NCBI RefSeq assembly: GCF_001969385.1 | Contig: NZ_CP014796.1 | Location: 1,071,501-1,135,500 of the forward strand | From: Salipiger profundus | GTDB lineage: Bacteria > Pseudomonadota > Alphaproteobacteria > Rhodobacterales > Rhodobacteraceae | Length of the DNA: 64,000 nt | Direction of reading: 5' to 3' | Part shown: positions 1 through 8,215 of the stretch, in pieces | Position numbering within the stretch: the stretch's first letter is position 1 | Layout: each line of letters starts with the position of its first letter | Notes under the pieces: model-generated | Seen by the model: only the letters and a program-made list of their open reading frames with translations | Told to the model about the DNA's origin: nothing | Database searches by the model: none | Position numbers and translations under genes: made by a program

Positions 1-162
1 CTCTTCCGGCACACGGTAACCGAGCTGTGCCCGCCAAAGACCGCGCAGCTTTTCGTGGAGCGCTCGGAACGCATCGCCGAGGCCTTTCGCATCAACATCG
101 GCATGGCGCGTGGCGAGGATCTGCTGTTCCGCGAAAAGCTCACGCGCGAGCCCTACCCCTGA
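1..162 (+). CDS. C-terminal 53 residues of an unidentified protein (5' end outside window)
   Basis: Frame 1 is open from the first base and stops at TGA 160-162. The visible residues are mainly amphipathic helix (for example KTAQLFVERSERIAEAF, then GMARGEDLLFREKLTREPYP). A perfect hairpin terminator lies 77 bp downstream, which fits a real gene end. A helical C-terminal tail like this occurs in TetR-type regulators, but nothing here is diagnostic and I do not assign a family. Confidence 0.5.
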   Translation, partial: LFRHTVTELCPPKTAQLFVERSERIAEAFRINIGMARGEDLLFREKLTREPYP

Positions 163-238
163 CACCGGCCTGCAGCCCATCGCGAGGGCGTACGCGGGCC
201 AGGCCCCCGTCCGTGGTCACGCCGGACAGAAACTAAGG

Positions 239-267
239 GGAGCCGGCCAAAAAGCCGGCTCCGTTTT
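239..267. terminator. Intrinsic terminator between convergent genes
   Basis: A perfect 9-bp stem GGAGCCGGC / GCCGGCTCC with loop CAAAAA is followed by GTTTT on the plus strand. It sits between the partial gene ending at 162 and the hydrolase gene ending at 269, so it can serve the plus-strand gene and probably both. Confidence 0.8.
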
Positions 268-268
268 C

Positions 269-1357
269 TCAGGCGAGGTTCTGGCTGAAGAACGCCTCGA
301 GCTTGTCGAACGGGATGATGTCGACCTGATCGTAGAGATCCACGTGGTCGGCCCCGTCGATGATCATCAGCTCCTTCGGCTCGGCGGCAGCGGCGACCGC
401 GTCCTCGGAGAAGTAGCGCGAATGCGCCTCGGAGCCTGCGATGACCAGCATCGGCCGCGGCGAGATCTCGTCGATGTAGGTCAGCAGCGGCATGTTCATG
501 AACGAGAGCGGAGTCGTCACGGTCCAGCCGTCGTTCGAGTTCACCGACCGCGCGTGATACCCACGCTCCGGATCCTTGTAGTAGGCGTGGTACATCCGGA
601 TGACCGGATCGTCGATGCCGTCGAGACTGTCCGGCAGGCCCCCGGCGAGAGCGGGTGTCTCGCTCTGCGCGTCTTCCCAGCGTTGACGGCTCATCGCCTC
701 AAGACCTGCGGCGCGCTGCTCGTCGGTAAGGCTGTCATAGTAGCCCTTCGCCATGACGCGCGACATGTCGTACATGCTGGTGGTCGCCACGGCCTTGACC
801 CGCTTGTCGGCGGCCACCGCGTTCAGCGCCATGCCGCCGAAGCCGCAGATGCCGATGATGCCGAGCTTCTCGCGGTCCACGCTGTCATGCAGGCCGAGGA
901 AATCGATGGCCGCCATGAAGTCCTCGGTATTGATGTCCGGCGAGGCCACCGAGCGCGGCTGCCCGCCACTTTCGCCGACGTAGGACGGATCAAAGGCCAG
1001 CGTGACAAAGCCGCGCTCGGCCATGGTTTGGGCGTAGAGCCCGGCGGCCTGCTCCTTGACCGCGCCGAAGGGGCCGGCGATGGCTAGGGCGGGCATCGGA
1101 CCTTCGGGCCGTTCGGCGGGCATGTAGAGATCGCCGACCAGCGTGATGCCGTAGCGGTTGGTGAACTCGACCTTGGAATGCTCGACCGCGTCGCTTTGCG
1201 GGAAGGTCTTGTCCCATTCCGCGGTCTGGGCGCGCAGCGGAGCGCCGAAGGAGACCGCGGTCAGCGCAGCCGCGCTGACACCGGCCATCTTCAGAAGGTT
1301 GCGACGCCCCTCGTCGGCGACGTCTGTTGCGGGGCTGTTCTGCGTTGTCTCGGACAT
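269..1357 (-). CDS. Tat-exported alpha/beta hydrolase, dienelactone-hydrolase/YcjY-like
   Basis: 362-residue hydrolase. The N-terminus carries a twin-arginine signal (GRRNLLKMAG, residues about 17-26) with a hydrophobic stretch and an AQ cleavage region, so it should be exported folded. The nucleophile elbow reads GICGFGG (about residue 172), with Cys in place of Ser as in dienelactone-hydrolase-like and YcjY-like proteins. The acid is probably in the VIAGSEAHSRYF region and the base is His in GADHVDLYD. The start MSETTQ was preferred over an upstream ATG 12 codons earlier because the Tat motif then lies at a usual distance. It diverges from the MFS gene. The substrate is unknown. Confidence 0.8.
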   Translation of the reverse strand: MSETTQNSPATDVADEGRRNLLKMAGVSAAALTAVSFGAPLRAQTAEWDKTFPQSDAVEHSKVEFTNRYGITLVGDLYMPAERPEGPMPALAIAGPFGAVKEQAAGLYAQTMAERGFVTLAFDPSYVGESGGQPRSVASPDINTEDFMAAIDFLGLHDSVDREKLGIIGICGFGGMALNAVAADKRVKAVATTSMYDMSRVMAKGYYDSLTDEQRAAGLEAMSRQRWEDAQSETPALAGGLPDSLDGIDDPVIRMYHAYYKDPERGYHARSVNSNDGWTVTTPLSFMNMPLLTYIDEISPRPMLVIAGSEAHSRYFSEDAVAAAAEPKELMIIDGADHVDLYDQVDIIPFDKLEAFFSQNLA

Positions 1358-1431
1358 GTCGATACCCTGTGGTTGCTGTGACAGCTCCAACATGGGCAGG
1401 CTGGACCATGCGATTTAGACCATGAAAACCG

Positions 1432-1495
1432 CATGTCGACATGAGCAGCCCTCATCAATCGGGCGCCAGCCGAGGTCTTATTCATGTCGCACATG
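1432..1495. promoter_or_regulatory. Two near-identical palindromes in the divergent hydrolase/MFS promoter region
   Basis: CATGTCGACATG (1432-1443) is a perfect 12-bp palindrome, and CATGTCGCACATG (1483-1495) is a close second copy. Both are followed by AGC or AGCGC. The spacing of about 51 bp in a divergent intergenic region suggests paired operator sites. The LysR regulator at 3516 is one candidate binder, but this is inference. Confidence 0.4.
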
Positions 1496-1587
1496 AGCGC
1501 ATCCGAAATTTCCGCATAATCGGCGGCCAGGCGACCATGTAGGACCGACGGGACACCAAGCACCGGGGGCAGATCTTGTCGGAAACC

Positions 1588-2772
1588 ATGATCGAACAGA
1601 ACGAGACCTCGGACCAGGGTGCCTGGGGCGCGGTGCTGTCCATGTCGCTCTGCGTGGCGATGCTGATCGCCTCGGAATTCATGCCGGTCAGCCTGCTGAC
1701 TCCCATGGCCGAGGGGCTGGGCGCCACGACGGGCCAGACCGGGCAGGCGATTTCCGTCAGCGGGCTGTTTGCCGTGGCGACGAGCCTGCTCATCACCACC
1801 GTGGCAGGGCGGGTGAACCGCAAGGTGGTACTGGTGGGACTGACAGCGCTGATGCTGCTGTCGCTCGTGCTGGTGGCGATCGCGCCGTCCTTCGCGGTGC
1901 TTATGGCAGGCCGGGCATTGCTCGGTGTCTGCGTCGGCGGGTTCTGGTCGCTCGCGACCTCGATCCTGATGCGGCTGGTGCCGAAACACGAGGTGCCACG
2001 AGCGCTTGGCCTGATGTATGGCGGACAGGCAATCGCGGCGGCCTTCGCCGCACCGCTGGGCAGCTACCTCGGTGACATCGTCGGCTGGCGAGGCGTCTTC
2101 TGGGCGCTGACGCCGGTGGTGGCGCTGAACCTGGTGTGGCACCTGGTGGCCCTGCCCTCTCTGCCGGTCGAGACGCGGGCCAGCTTCGGCACCTTCGGCA
2201 CCCTGCTTCGGCGCCGGTATTTCCTGCGCGGACTGGTGGCGATCACCTTCACCTGGGGCTCGGCGTTCACCATGTTCACCTACCTGCGGCCGTTCCTCGA
2301 AGACGTCACCGGCGTTGGGGTCGATGCGTTGTCGGCGCTGCTTCTGGTGCTCGGAGGCTCCGGTTTCATCGGCTCGTCGCTGGCGGGGCGGATGGTCGGC
2401 GGCCGCATCGAACGAATGCTCTGTCTTCCGGCCCTCGTGATGGGGGCCTGCACCGCCGCGCTGCTGCTGATCGGCAATTCGGTGATCGCCACGGCAGCGC
2501 TCCTGGCGATCTGGGGCGCGATGAACACCGCCATGTCGGTGATCTGGATGAGCTGGATGTCCCGCAACGTCGACGATCTGCCCGAGGCGGCCGGCGGGCT
2601 GATGGTTGCAGTGATACAGGCGTCGATCCTGCTGGGCGGGGTGATCGGCGGGTTTCTTCTCGACCTTCTCTCGATCAGGGCCACCTTTGCCGGAGGCGTG
2701 GTCCTGGCCCTGGTCGCGCTGGCGCTGACCGGCGATGGCCGCCACCTGCTGAACCCGGACAAGGAGACCTGA
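1588..2772 (+). CDS. MFS efflux transporter, DHA1 / NepI-like
   Basis: About 394 residues with twelve predicted hydrophobic segments. The cytoplasmic loop motif after TM2 reads GRVNRKVVLVG, and the TM4-TM5 region (GVCVGGFWSLATSILMRLVP, then APLGSYLGDIVGWRGVF) matches drug:H+ antiporter-1 proteins of the NepI/arabinose-efflux group. It is probably an inner-membrane proton-driven exporter. ATG 1588 with a GGAA just upstream is taken as the start; an in-frame TTG at 1576 behind GGGGG is the alternative. The next gene starts four bases after the stop, so the two are likely co-transcribed. The substrate cannot be read from sequence. Confidence 0.8.
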   Translation: MIEQNETSDQGAWGAVLSMSLCVAMLIASEFMPVSLLTPMAEGLGATTGQTGQAISVSGLFAVATSLLITTVAGRVNRKVVLVGLTALMLLSLVLVAIAPSFAVLMAGRALLGVCVGGFWSLATSILMRLVPKHEVPRALGLMYGGQAIAAAFAAPLGSYLGDIVGWRGVFWALTPVVALNLVWHLVALPSLPVETRASFGTFGTLLRRRYFLRGLVAITFTWGSAFTMFTYLRPFLEDVTGVGVDALSALLLVLGGSGFIGSSLAGRMVGGRIERMLCLPALVMGACTAALLLIGNSVIATAALLAIWGAMNTAMSVIWMSWMSRNVDDLPEAAGGLMVAVIQASILLGGVIGGFLLDLLSIRATFAGGVVLALVALALTGDGRHLLNPDKET

Positions 2773-2776
2773 CCCC

Positions 2777-3214
2777 ATGCCACGTCCCATCCTCCCGACC
2801 CGTCGCGCCGTTCTTGCCGGAGGCGCCGCCGCCCTGATCCTGCCGGCGACAGCCCGCGCACAATCCATGCGGATGCAGGTCAGCTTCGACGACCAGAGTG
2901 TGACCTACCGGCTGTTTGACAATCCGACGGTGCGCGATCTTGTTTCGATGCTGCCCGTCGAGCTCGAAATCCGCGACTTTTCGACCAACGAGAAGATCGT
3001 CCATATGCCGAGGCGGCTGGACGAAGGCGGGTTCGAGGCATTCGACGACGAGACCCCCGGCGATCTGTGCTATTTCCTCGGCTGGGGCAACCTTGCACTG
3101 TTTCACGACGACTACGTCTTCCGCGACGATCTGATCCGGCTGGGTCACATCGAGGGCGATGTGGCGCCCCTGCTGCACAAGGGCACCTACCCCGTGCGAA
3201 TCCAGATACTCTGA
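2777..3214 (+). CDS. Secreted cyclophilin-like fold protein
   Basis: 145 residues. The N-terminus TRRAVLAGGAAALILP followed by ARAQS is a Tat-type signal peptide, so the protein is periplasmic. The mature part (VTYRLFDNPTVRDLVSMLP, then PGDLCYFLGWGNLALFHDDY and GTYPVRIQIL) has the pattern of the small cyclophilin-like domain family, which lacks demonstrated prolyl isomerase activity. It directly follows the MFS gene and appears to share its transcript. Such proteins often sit beside hydrolase/LysR clusters; the role is unknown. Confidence 0.7.
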   Translation: MPRPILPTRRAVLAGGAAALILPATARAQSMRMQVSFDDQSVTYRLFDNPTVRDLVSMLPVELEIRDFSTNEKIVHMPRRLDEGGFEAFDDETPGDLCYFLGWGNLALFHDDYVFRDDLIRLGHIEGDVAPLLHKGTYPVRIQIL

Positions 3215-3515
3215 TCTCGGGGGGCGGCCACGGCCATCCTCCCGGCGACACACCCGAACGCCCGTGGCTGGAACTCCCGGTCCCCGACGTCCGGACCGTG
3301 GCGCCGCCCGCATACGGCTCCGGCCAGAGGGTCACGGCGTCATATGTCCCTTGTCCAGACGCCGGGCCCCCGCGTTGCGCTCGAAGCCGGTCGGCGATCC
3401 CGTGACGAAAATCCGCACCATTCACTCCTGGCTCTTGTCCCGCACGTGCGCCTTCGCGCCATCATTGATGGGCTGGACATGATAATGCACAGCCATAAAT
3501 CGAGAGAAATCATGG
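3215..3515. other. Intergenic region before the LysR gene, no gene recognised
   Basis: About 300 bp of GC-rich DNA without a convincing ORF. The last 60 bp are AT-richer (for example GATAATGC and CATAAATCG around 3480-3500) and probably hold the LysR gene promoter. I see no clear hairpin terminator for the preceding operon. Confidence 0.4.
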
Positions 3516-4421
3516 ATGGGGCTGCATGTGCCACGCGAGAACATCAACGACCTTCGTGCCTTCGTCGCGGTTGCGCAGGAGAGCAACTTCACCCGCGCGG
3601 CTGCACGGCTCGGCGTGTCGCAATCGGCGCTCAGTCACACGATCCGACAGCTCGAGGAACGACTGGGTGTGCGCCTTCTGACGCGGACGACGCGCGCCGT
3701 CGCGACGACCGAAGCCGGCCAGAGGCTGCTCGACGGCATCAGCCATCACGTCGAGCAGATCGACGCCCAGATCGATGCCTTGGGAACATTGCGCGAAATG
3801 CCCGCCGGCACGGTGCGCCTCGTCTCGTCCGAGCTGGGTATCTCGCAGGTGCTCTGGCCCAAGCTGCAACCGCTCCTGCGCGAGAACCCCGACATCAAGG
3901 TGGAAATCACGCTCGACAACGGGTTCAACGACATCGTGGCCGACGGGTTCGACGCGGGCGTGCGACGGGGCGAGCATCTTGCCAAGGACATGATCTCTGC
4001 CCGGATCGGCGAGCCCTTGCGCTACATCGTCGTGGCCACGCCCGCGTTCTTCGAGTCCCATGATCGGCCCACCCATCCGCGCGACCTTGCCGACCTGCCC
4101 TGCATCAATTTCCGCCTGCAATCGGCGGGCCGCAATTTCCAGTGGGAGTTCCGCGAGAACGGGCACGATCTCCGGGTGAAGGTCGACGGGCAGCTTGCCT
4201 TCAACAACATCTTCCTGGTTCTCGAGGCCGCACTCGCAGGCTTCGGCTGCGCCTACATGTCCTCTGACCTCGCGCAGCCGCATCTCGAGGCCGGCAGGCT
4301 CGTGCAGGTGCTCGACTCGTTCTGCCCGCATTTCGAACCGTTTCACCTCTATTACCCGAACCGCCGCCAGCCTTCGCCCGCCTTCCAGGCCGTGCTGGGT
4401 GCCCTGCGCAGCCGCGCCTGA
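3516..4421 (+). CDS. LysR-family transcriptional regulator
   Basis: 301 residues. The N-terminal winged helix-turn-helix is canonical (NDLRAFVAVAQESNFTRAAA, then LGVSQSALSHTIRQLEERLG and LLTRTTRAVATTEAG), followed by a LysR substrate-binding domain (from about residue 95) of the subgroup ending in HLYYPNRRQPSPAFQAVLGA. It lies downstream of the hydrolase/MFS/cyclophilin-like genes and plausibly controls that divergent promoter, though it could also regulate elsewhere. ATG 3516 has only a weak purine-rich stretch before it. Confidence 0.85.
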   Translation: MGLHVPRENINDLRAFVAVAQESNFTRAAARLGVSQSALSHTIRQLEERLGVRLLTRTTRAVATTEAGQRLLDGISHHVEQIDAQIDALGTLREMPAGTVRLVSSELGISQVLWPKLQPLLRENPDIKVEITLDNGFNDIVADGFDAGVRRGEHLAKDMISARIGEPLRYIVVATPAFFESHDRPTHPRDLADLPCINFRLQSAGRNFQWEFRENGHDLRVKVDGQLAFNNIFLVLEAALAGFGCAYMSSDLAQPHLEAGRLVQVLDSFCPHFEPFHLYYPNRRQPSPAFQAVLGALRSRA

Positions 4422-4442
4422 GGCGCGACGCGACGCCCGCGG

Positions 4443-4494
4443 TTGACGGAACGAACCTCCGGGTGCGATACCATCGGCCCGGGAGGTATCGCGT
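4443..4494 (+). promoter_or_regulatory. Promoter and leader hairpin covering the Shine-Dalgarno of the 4495 gene
   Basis: TTGACG (4443-4448) with GATACC 18 bp downstream is a plausible promoter. The leader then contains GCGATACC (4465-4472) and its exact complement GGTATCGC (4485-4492) around a 12-base loop. The Shine-Dalgarno GGGAGGT (4481-4487) lies in the loop and 3' arm, so folding would hide it. An upstream ACCTCCGGG can also pair with CCCGGGAGGT. Confidence 0.4.
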
Positions 4495-4806
4495 TTGCGG
4501 CTGGTCAGTGTCCTTGCATTTCTATTCTGGTCGATGGCGGCGGTCCTGCCGGCCGAGGCCAGCGGTGCCATGGCGATGCAGCACGTCGACTGTTCCGATT
4601 GCGCGTCACAGGGCGATGAGGAAAGCCGCGCAGAGCACCGGCCAGCAGCCTGCGATCATGCGATTTCGTGTTGCGGCGCTGTCGCCACCGCATCACCCGC
4701 AGCACAGGAGACGACCATCGCGACGAACCGCGTCAGTCATTGTCTCGTATCGCTCATGGCGCTGTCCCACCTTGCTGCAAGCGAGCCTCCGCCTCCCCGG
4801 TCCTGA
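4495..4806 (+). CDS. Small secreted Cys/His-containing protein, probably metal-related
   Basis: 103 residues starting at TTG, which is preceded by GGGAGGT at seven bases. A hydrophobic signal (LVSVLAFLFWSMAAVLPAEA) is followed by a short mature part rich in Cys, His and Met (MAMQHVDCSDCASQ, then PAACDHAISCCGAVA). That composition, and the cytochrome c and multicopper oxidase genes downstream, suggest a periplasmic copper-binding or copper-response protein. I do not recognise a named family. It lies 90 bp ahead of the cytochrome gene. Confidence 0.55.
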   Translation: MRLVSVLAFLFWSMAAVLPAEASGAMAMQHVDCSDCASQGDEESRAEHRPAACDHAISCCGAVATASPAAQETTIATNRVSHCLVSLMALSHLAASEPPPPRS

Positions 4807-4896
4807 CGCATTCCGAAAACGGCCGGGCGCCGCCCGGCTCTTCCGAAATTTCGGGTCGCCCCCCTTGGTATGGACGACCCTCGTCAGGACAATATC

Positions 4897-5334
4897 ATGA
4901 AGAAATTCCTAATTCCGGGTCTCGGCATCGTCGTGGTCGCGGCGCTCGCCTATGTCACCCTGCGACCGCAGAGCGGCGAAGACAGGTCCGGGGCAAGCAC
5001 CCCCGAAGAAGGCGCCGCGATCGTGTCGGTCTCGCTGCCGGACGAGCTTTCGTCGAACGCGTCTCTTGGCAAGAACGCCTACGACGCGGTTTGCGCCGAC
5101 TGCCACGGCGAGAACGCGGCGGGCAAGGAGGGCTTCGGGCCGCCACTGGTCCACAAGATCTACGAGCCCTCGCACCATGGCGACATGGCCTTCCAGGTGG
5201 CCGCGGCGCAAGGCGTCCGGGCGCACCACTGGAAGTTCGGCAGCATGCCGCCGCAGCCGGACGTGACTCCGGGCGACGTCAAGGCGATCATCGCCTATGT
5301 TCGTGAATTGCAGCGTGCAAACGGGATCGAATGA
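4897..5334 (+). CDS. Membrane-anchored class I cytochrome c
   Basis: 145 residues. MKKFLIPGLGIVVVAALAYV is an N-terminal anchor or signal. The heme site is CADCH (in AVCADCHGENAAGKEGFGPP), and the distal methionine is likely in FGSMPPQPD. This is a mono-heme periplasmic electron carrier. The start MKKF behind AGGA was preferred over an upstream ATG nine codons earlier. Its stop overlaps the next start region (ATG two bases after TGA), so it probably works with the multicopper oxidase as electron acceptor or donor. Confidence 0.8.
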   Translation: MKKFLIPGLGIVVVAALAYVTLRPQSGEDRSGASTPEEGAAIVSVSLPDELSSNASLGKNAYDAVCADCHGENAAGKEGFGPPLVHKIYEPSHHGDMAFQVAAAQGVRAHHWKFGSMPPQPDVTPGDVKAIIAYVRELQRANGIE

Positions 5335-5335
5335 C

Positions 5336-6721
5336 ATGACACTGTCGCTTTCACGCCGCGCCTTCTGCGCGGGTCTTGCCGGCGCGGCCTTCGCCCGGCC
5401 GGCCGCCGCGCAAGGGGGTGAGACGCTCACCGCCGGCGTCAGCTCGGTTCAGCTGGCGCCTCCGGGCTACGGCCAGACCGAGGTCTGGAGCTACGACGGA
5501 ACACTGCCCGGTCCGGTGCTGCGCGCACGTCAGGGCGCGCGTATGACCCGGCGGCTGGTCAATGCGCTCGAGGTGCCGACATCGGTGCACTGGCACGGCA
5601 TCCGCATCGACAATGCCATGGACGGCGTCGCCGGTCTGACGCAGGCACCGGTGCTGCCCGGGGACACCTTCGACTACGACTTCGCGCTGCCCGACGCGGG
5701 CACCTACTGGTATCACGCGCACACCAATTCGATGGAGCAGGTCGCCCGCGGCCTCTCCGGTGCGCTGATCGTCGACGAGCCGGCGCCGCCCGACGTGGAC
5801 CGCGACGAGGTGCTGCTGCTCGACGACTGGCTGCTCGATCCCGAAACCGGCCTGTTCTTCGATGACTTCAGCAACCCGATGATGCGGAGCCATGCCGGGC
5901 GCATGGGCAATCTCCTGGGCGTCAACGGGCAGTATGCCATGCGTCTGCGCGCGCAGCAGAACGAACGGCTGCGGCTGCGGCTCATCAATGCTGCCAACGC
6001 CCGGATCTTCGTCCTGCGGTTGCAGGGCATGGCGGGGTGGCAGGTCGCGCTCGACGGGATGCCGCTGGCCGAGCCCGAGCCGGTGACCACCGAGATCGTG
6101 CTGGCGCCGGCCCAACGGGTCGATCTCATCGTCGACGTGACCGCCACCGAGGGCGAGCCGGCCGGCCTGCTGCACTACGCCGACGATGACAGCTGGCAGG
6201 CGCTGGTCGAAACGGAGGTCACGGGGCGCGGCGCCAGCCGCAGTCGAGAGGCGCCCACCGCGCTGCCGCCGAACCCGATGATGGAGGTGCCTGACGTCAC
6301 TGCGGCCGAAACGCGCGAAATGCGGATGGAAGGCGGGGCGATGCGCGGCATGGCCTCGGGCCGGTTCGAGGGGGAGCAGCTGGGCTTCCGCGAGCTTGTC
6401 CAGCGCGGGCAGTTCTGGGCGCTGGCCGGTCAGGTGGATCTCGGCGAGGCACCCTTCGCCCGCTATGACCGGGACGAACCCGCGCGGATCGCCCTGGTCA
6501 ACGACACCGTCTTTCCGCATGCGATGCACCTGCACGGGATGCACTTCCGAACGATCGGGGCGGATGGCGCGACCGGACCGATGCGCGACACCGTGCTCGT
6601 GATGCCGGAAGAGCGGGTAGAGATTGCGTTCCGCGCGCACAATCCGGGCAAGTGGCTGCTGCACTGCCACATGCTCGGACACGCGGCCTCGGGCATGACG
6701 AACTGGATCGAGGTCGCTTGA
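5336..6721 (+). CDS. Tat-exported multicopper oxidase
   Basis: 461 residues. The Tat signal is SRRAFCAGLAGAAFA. All four copper-ligand motifs are visible: HWHG (about 88), WYHAH (about 129), HAMHLHGMHF (about 400) and HCHMLGHAASGM (about 443), giving one type-1 copper and a trinuclear centre. Cupredoxin domains 1 and 3 are clear. The size and Met-rich loop (MRMEGGAMRGMASG) resemble copper-resistance/cuprous-oxidase enzymes rather than laccases with three long domains. It starts one base after the cytochrome stop, an evident operon. The likely role is periplasmic Cu(I) oxidation, or oxidation of a small substrate with the cytochrome as partner. Confidence 0.85.
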   Translation: MTLSLSRRAFCAGLAGAAFARPAAAQGGETLTAGVSSVQLAPPGYGQTEVWSYDGTLPGPVLRARQGARMTRRLVNALEVPTSVHWHGIRIDNAMDGVAGLTQAPVLPGDTFDYDFALPDAGTYWYHAHTNSMEQVARGLSGALIVDEPAPPDVDRDEVLLLDDWLLDPETGLFFDDFSNPMMRSHAGRMGNLLGVNGQYAMRLRAQQNERLRLRLINAANARIFVLRLQGMAGWQVALDGMPLAEPEPVTTEIVLAPAQRVDLIVDVTATEGEPAGLLHYADDDSWQALVETEVTGRGASRSREAPTALPPNPMMEVPDVTAAETREMRMEGGAMRGMASGRFEGEQLGFRELVQRGQFWALAGQVDLGEAPFARYDRDEPARIALVNDTVFPHAMHLHGMHFRTIGADGATGPMRDTVLVMPEERVEIAFRAHNPGKWLLHCHMLGHAASGMTNWIEVA

Positions 6722-6759
6722 AACCAGCGCGGGCCGGATCAACTGGCCCGCCAACAGGA

Positions 6760-7203
6760 ATGAGGCAGACACGAAGACACAAGGACTCCCGCTGCTTTTC
6801 GCGGTCACCATGGCCGGGGGCGTTTTCGCCCATGGCCATGGTGACCGACGAAACGGTCCTCGAACGAATGGACGGCATGAAGACGATGAGCGAGCAGCTC
6901 AAGGTTCTCGGCGCCATGGCCAAGGGAGAACGCAACTTCGACAGCGCCGCGGTGGAAACGGCGCTGGCCCGTCTGACCGAAGAGGCCGCAAGGATCCCCG
7001 CGCAGTTCGAGAAAGAGGTGATCGTTCCGAAGTCCGAGGCGCTTCCTGAAATCCGGGAGAACCGGGAGGATTTCACCGAGAAGGCTGAGACGCTCGAGAC
7101 CCGGGCCGTAGCCATGAGCGTGTCGGAGGCCGCGGACCTCGGGCCTGCGCTGCGCAGGATCGGCGGCGCCTGCAAATCCTGCCACGGCGACTACCGCGAG
7201 TGA
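6760..7203 (+). CDS. Cytochrome c' (class II), probably frameshifted
   Basis: The mature domain is a four-helix cytochrome c' ending in the heme site CKSCHGDYRE, with VLERMDGMKTMSEQLKVLG at its start. In this frame nothing before it looks like a signal peptide. In the frame one base over, 6771-6840 encodes KTQGLPLLFAVTMAGGVFAH, an excellent signal peptide. Removing one G at 6840/6841 would join them as AHGHVTDETVLERM. That signal frame has ACG where ATG is expected (6771). Without export heme cannot be attached, so the gene is either decayed or carries sequence errors. The family binds NO and other gases. Confidence 0.6.
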   Translation: MRQTRRHKDSRCFSRSPWPGAFSPMAMVTDETVLERMDGMKTMSEQLKVLGAMAKGERNFDSAAVETALARLTEEAARIPAQFEKEVIVPKSEALPEIRENREDFTEKAETLETRAVAMSVSEAADLGPALRRIGGACKSCHGDYRE

Positions 7204-7293
7204 ACGGACCCAGGCGAGGCGCTCCCTCCACAAGGAAGGAAGCGTATCGCCCGGCCACCGGCGGGACGACTCGCGCCGCCCTTTCTGCGTCTC

Positions 7294-8058
7294 TCAGACC
7301 GCCGCGAACAGGAACCGAGCGCCCATCCAGAGACCCATGGCGATCATCATCAGGTTCTCGGTGAGGGAGACGAAACCGAGCGGCACATTGCTGCCGCCGC
7401 CGACGCAGGCGCACTTGAGCTCGCGCTTGTCGATGTAGACCGCCTTGAACACCGAGACCGCGCCGATGGTCCCGATCACGAGAGCGACCGGTGCCGAAAG
7501 CCAGGTCAGCGCGCCGGCGATCATCAGAACCCCGGCAAAGGTCTCCGCGAACGGATAGATATACCCGTAGCGCACCCAACGCTTGGCGAGCAGGTCATAG
7601 TTGAGGAACATCGTCGAGAAGCTCTCGACGTCCTGCAGCTTCTGGATACCGAGCAGCGTCATCGAGATCGCGATGAACCACTCGACCACGCGGAAGGTGA
7701 GAAGCGTTCCGAAGGCCGCCCAGCTGACGGCGAGCGCCATCAGGAAGGCGACCGAGAAAATCGCGATGACCGGCGTGTAGGTGGTCTCGTCCTCGCCCTT
7801 GAGCGGTCGTCCGACATGTTCGCGCAGCGCGTCGTAGCCACCGATCCGCTGGCCGTCGATCCAGACTTGCGGCGTGGTCTTCACATCGTGCTTCTGCTTG
7901 AACTGCTCGGTCTGGTCGCGGCTTTCCAACAGGTGATCCTCGACCTCGTAGCCCTCGCGCTCGAGCAGGTCCTTCGTCTTCAGGCCAAAGGGGCACAGGT
8001 GGCCCGGCATCGCCATGCGGTAGAGCTCTGCCGTCTTTCCGGTTGCATCCAAGGGCAT
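7294..8058 (-). CDS. Glutaredoxin fused to a MauE/DoxX-like membrane domain
   Basis: 254 residues. Residues 1-85 form a glutaredoxin-like thioredoxin fold with the active site CPFG and the cis-Pro loop KTTPQVWIDGQ. The rest has four to five transmembrane segments typical of MauE/DoxX redox membrane proteins (YPFAETFAGVLMIAGAL), with a second Cys pair in LKCACVGGG. It should act as a membrane thiol-disulfide protein. The start is fixed by GGAGG eight bases upstream of ATG 8058; a longer frame upstream lacks support. It diverges from the DUF4396 gene. Confidence 0.75.
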   Translation of the reverse strand: MPLDATGKTAELYRMAMPGHLCPFGLKTKDLLEREGYEVEDHLLESRDQTEQFKQKHDVKTTPQVWIDGQRIGGYDALREHVGRPLKGEDETTYTPVIAIFSVAFLMALAVSWAAFGTLLTFRVVEWFIAISMTLLGIQKLQDVESFSTMFLNYDLLAKRWVRYGYIYPFAETFAGVLMIAGALTWLSAPVALVIGTIGAVSVFKAVYIDKRELKCACVGGGSNVPLGFVSLTENLMMIAMGLWMGARFLFAAV

Positions 8059-8106
8059 CTGTTCGGTCCTCCATCTCGCATGAAATCCAGCTTCAAAGGA
8101 GGAAAC

Positions 8107-8127
8107 GACCTTCCAGCGGGGGAGGGT
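8107..8127. promoter_or_regulatory. Possible CueR-like dyad in divergent promoter region
   Basis: ACCTTCC and GGAGGGT form imperfect inverted half-sites separated by about six bases, close to the ACCTTCC/GGAAGGT pattern of copper MerR regulators. No convincing -35/-10 pair with 19-bp spacing is seen around it, so the call is weak. It lies between the glutaredoxin fusion and DUF4396 genes. Confidence 0.3.
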
Positions 8128-8215
8128 TCCTTCTCGAGGAAAGATACCTGTTCCGACCTTGGCACCCTCCTGTGGCAAGCCACCTCGTTAGGAAGTAAGC
8201 GAAAGGAGACCGCAC

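Noticed and set aside
1291..2868. Long open frame on the minus strand across the MFS gene
   Set aside because: It is antisense to a convincing MFS transporter, has an Arg/Gln/His-rich composition typical of GC-rich shadow frames, and shows no domain.
8160..8190. Second MerR-type promoter before the DUF4396 gene
   Set aside because: TTGGCA is followed after 19 bp by CTCGTT, which is too poor a -10, and the dyad is not convincing.
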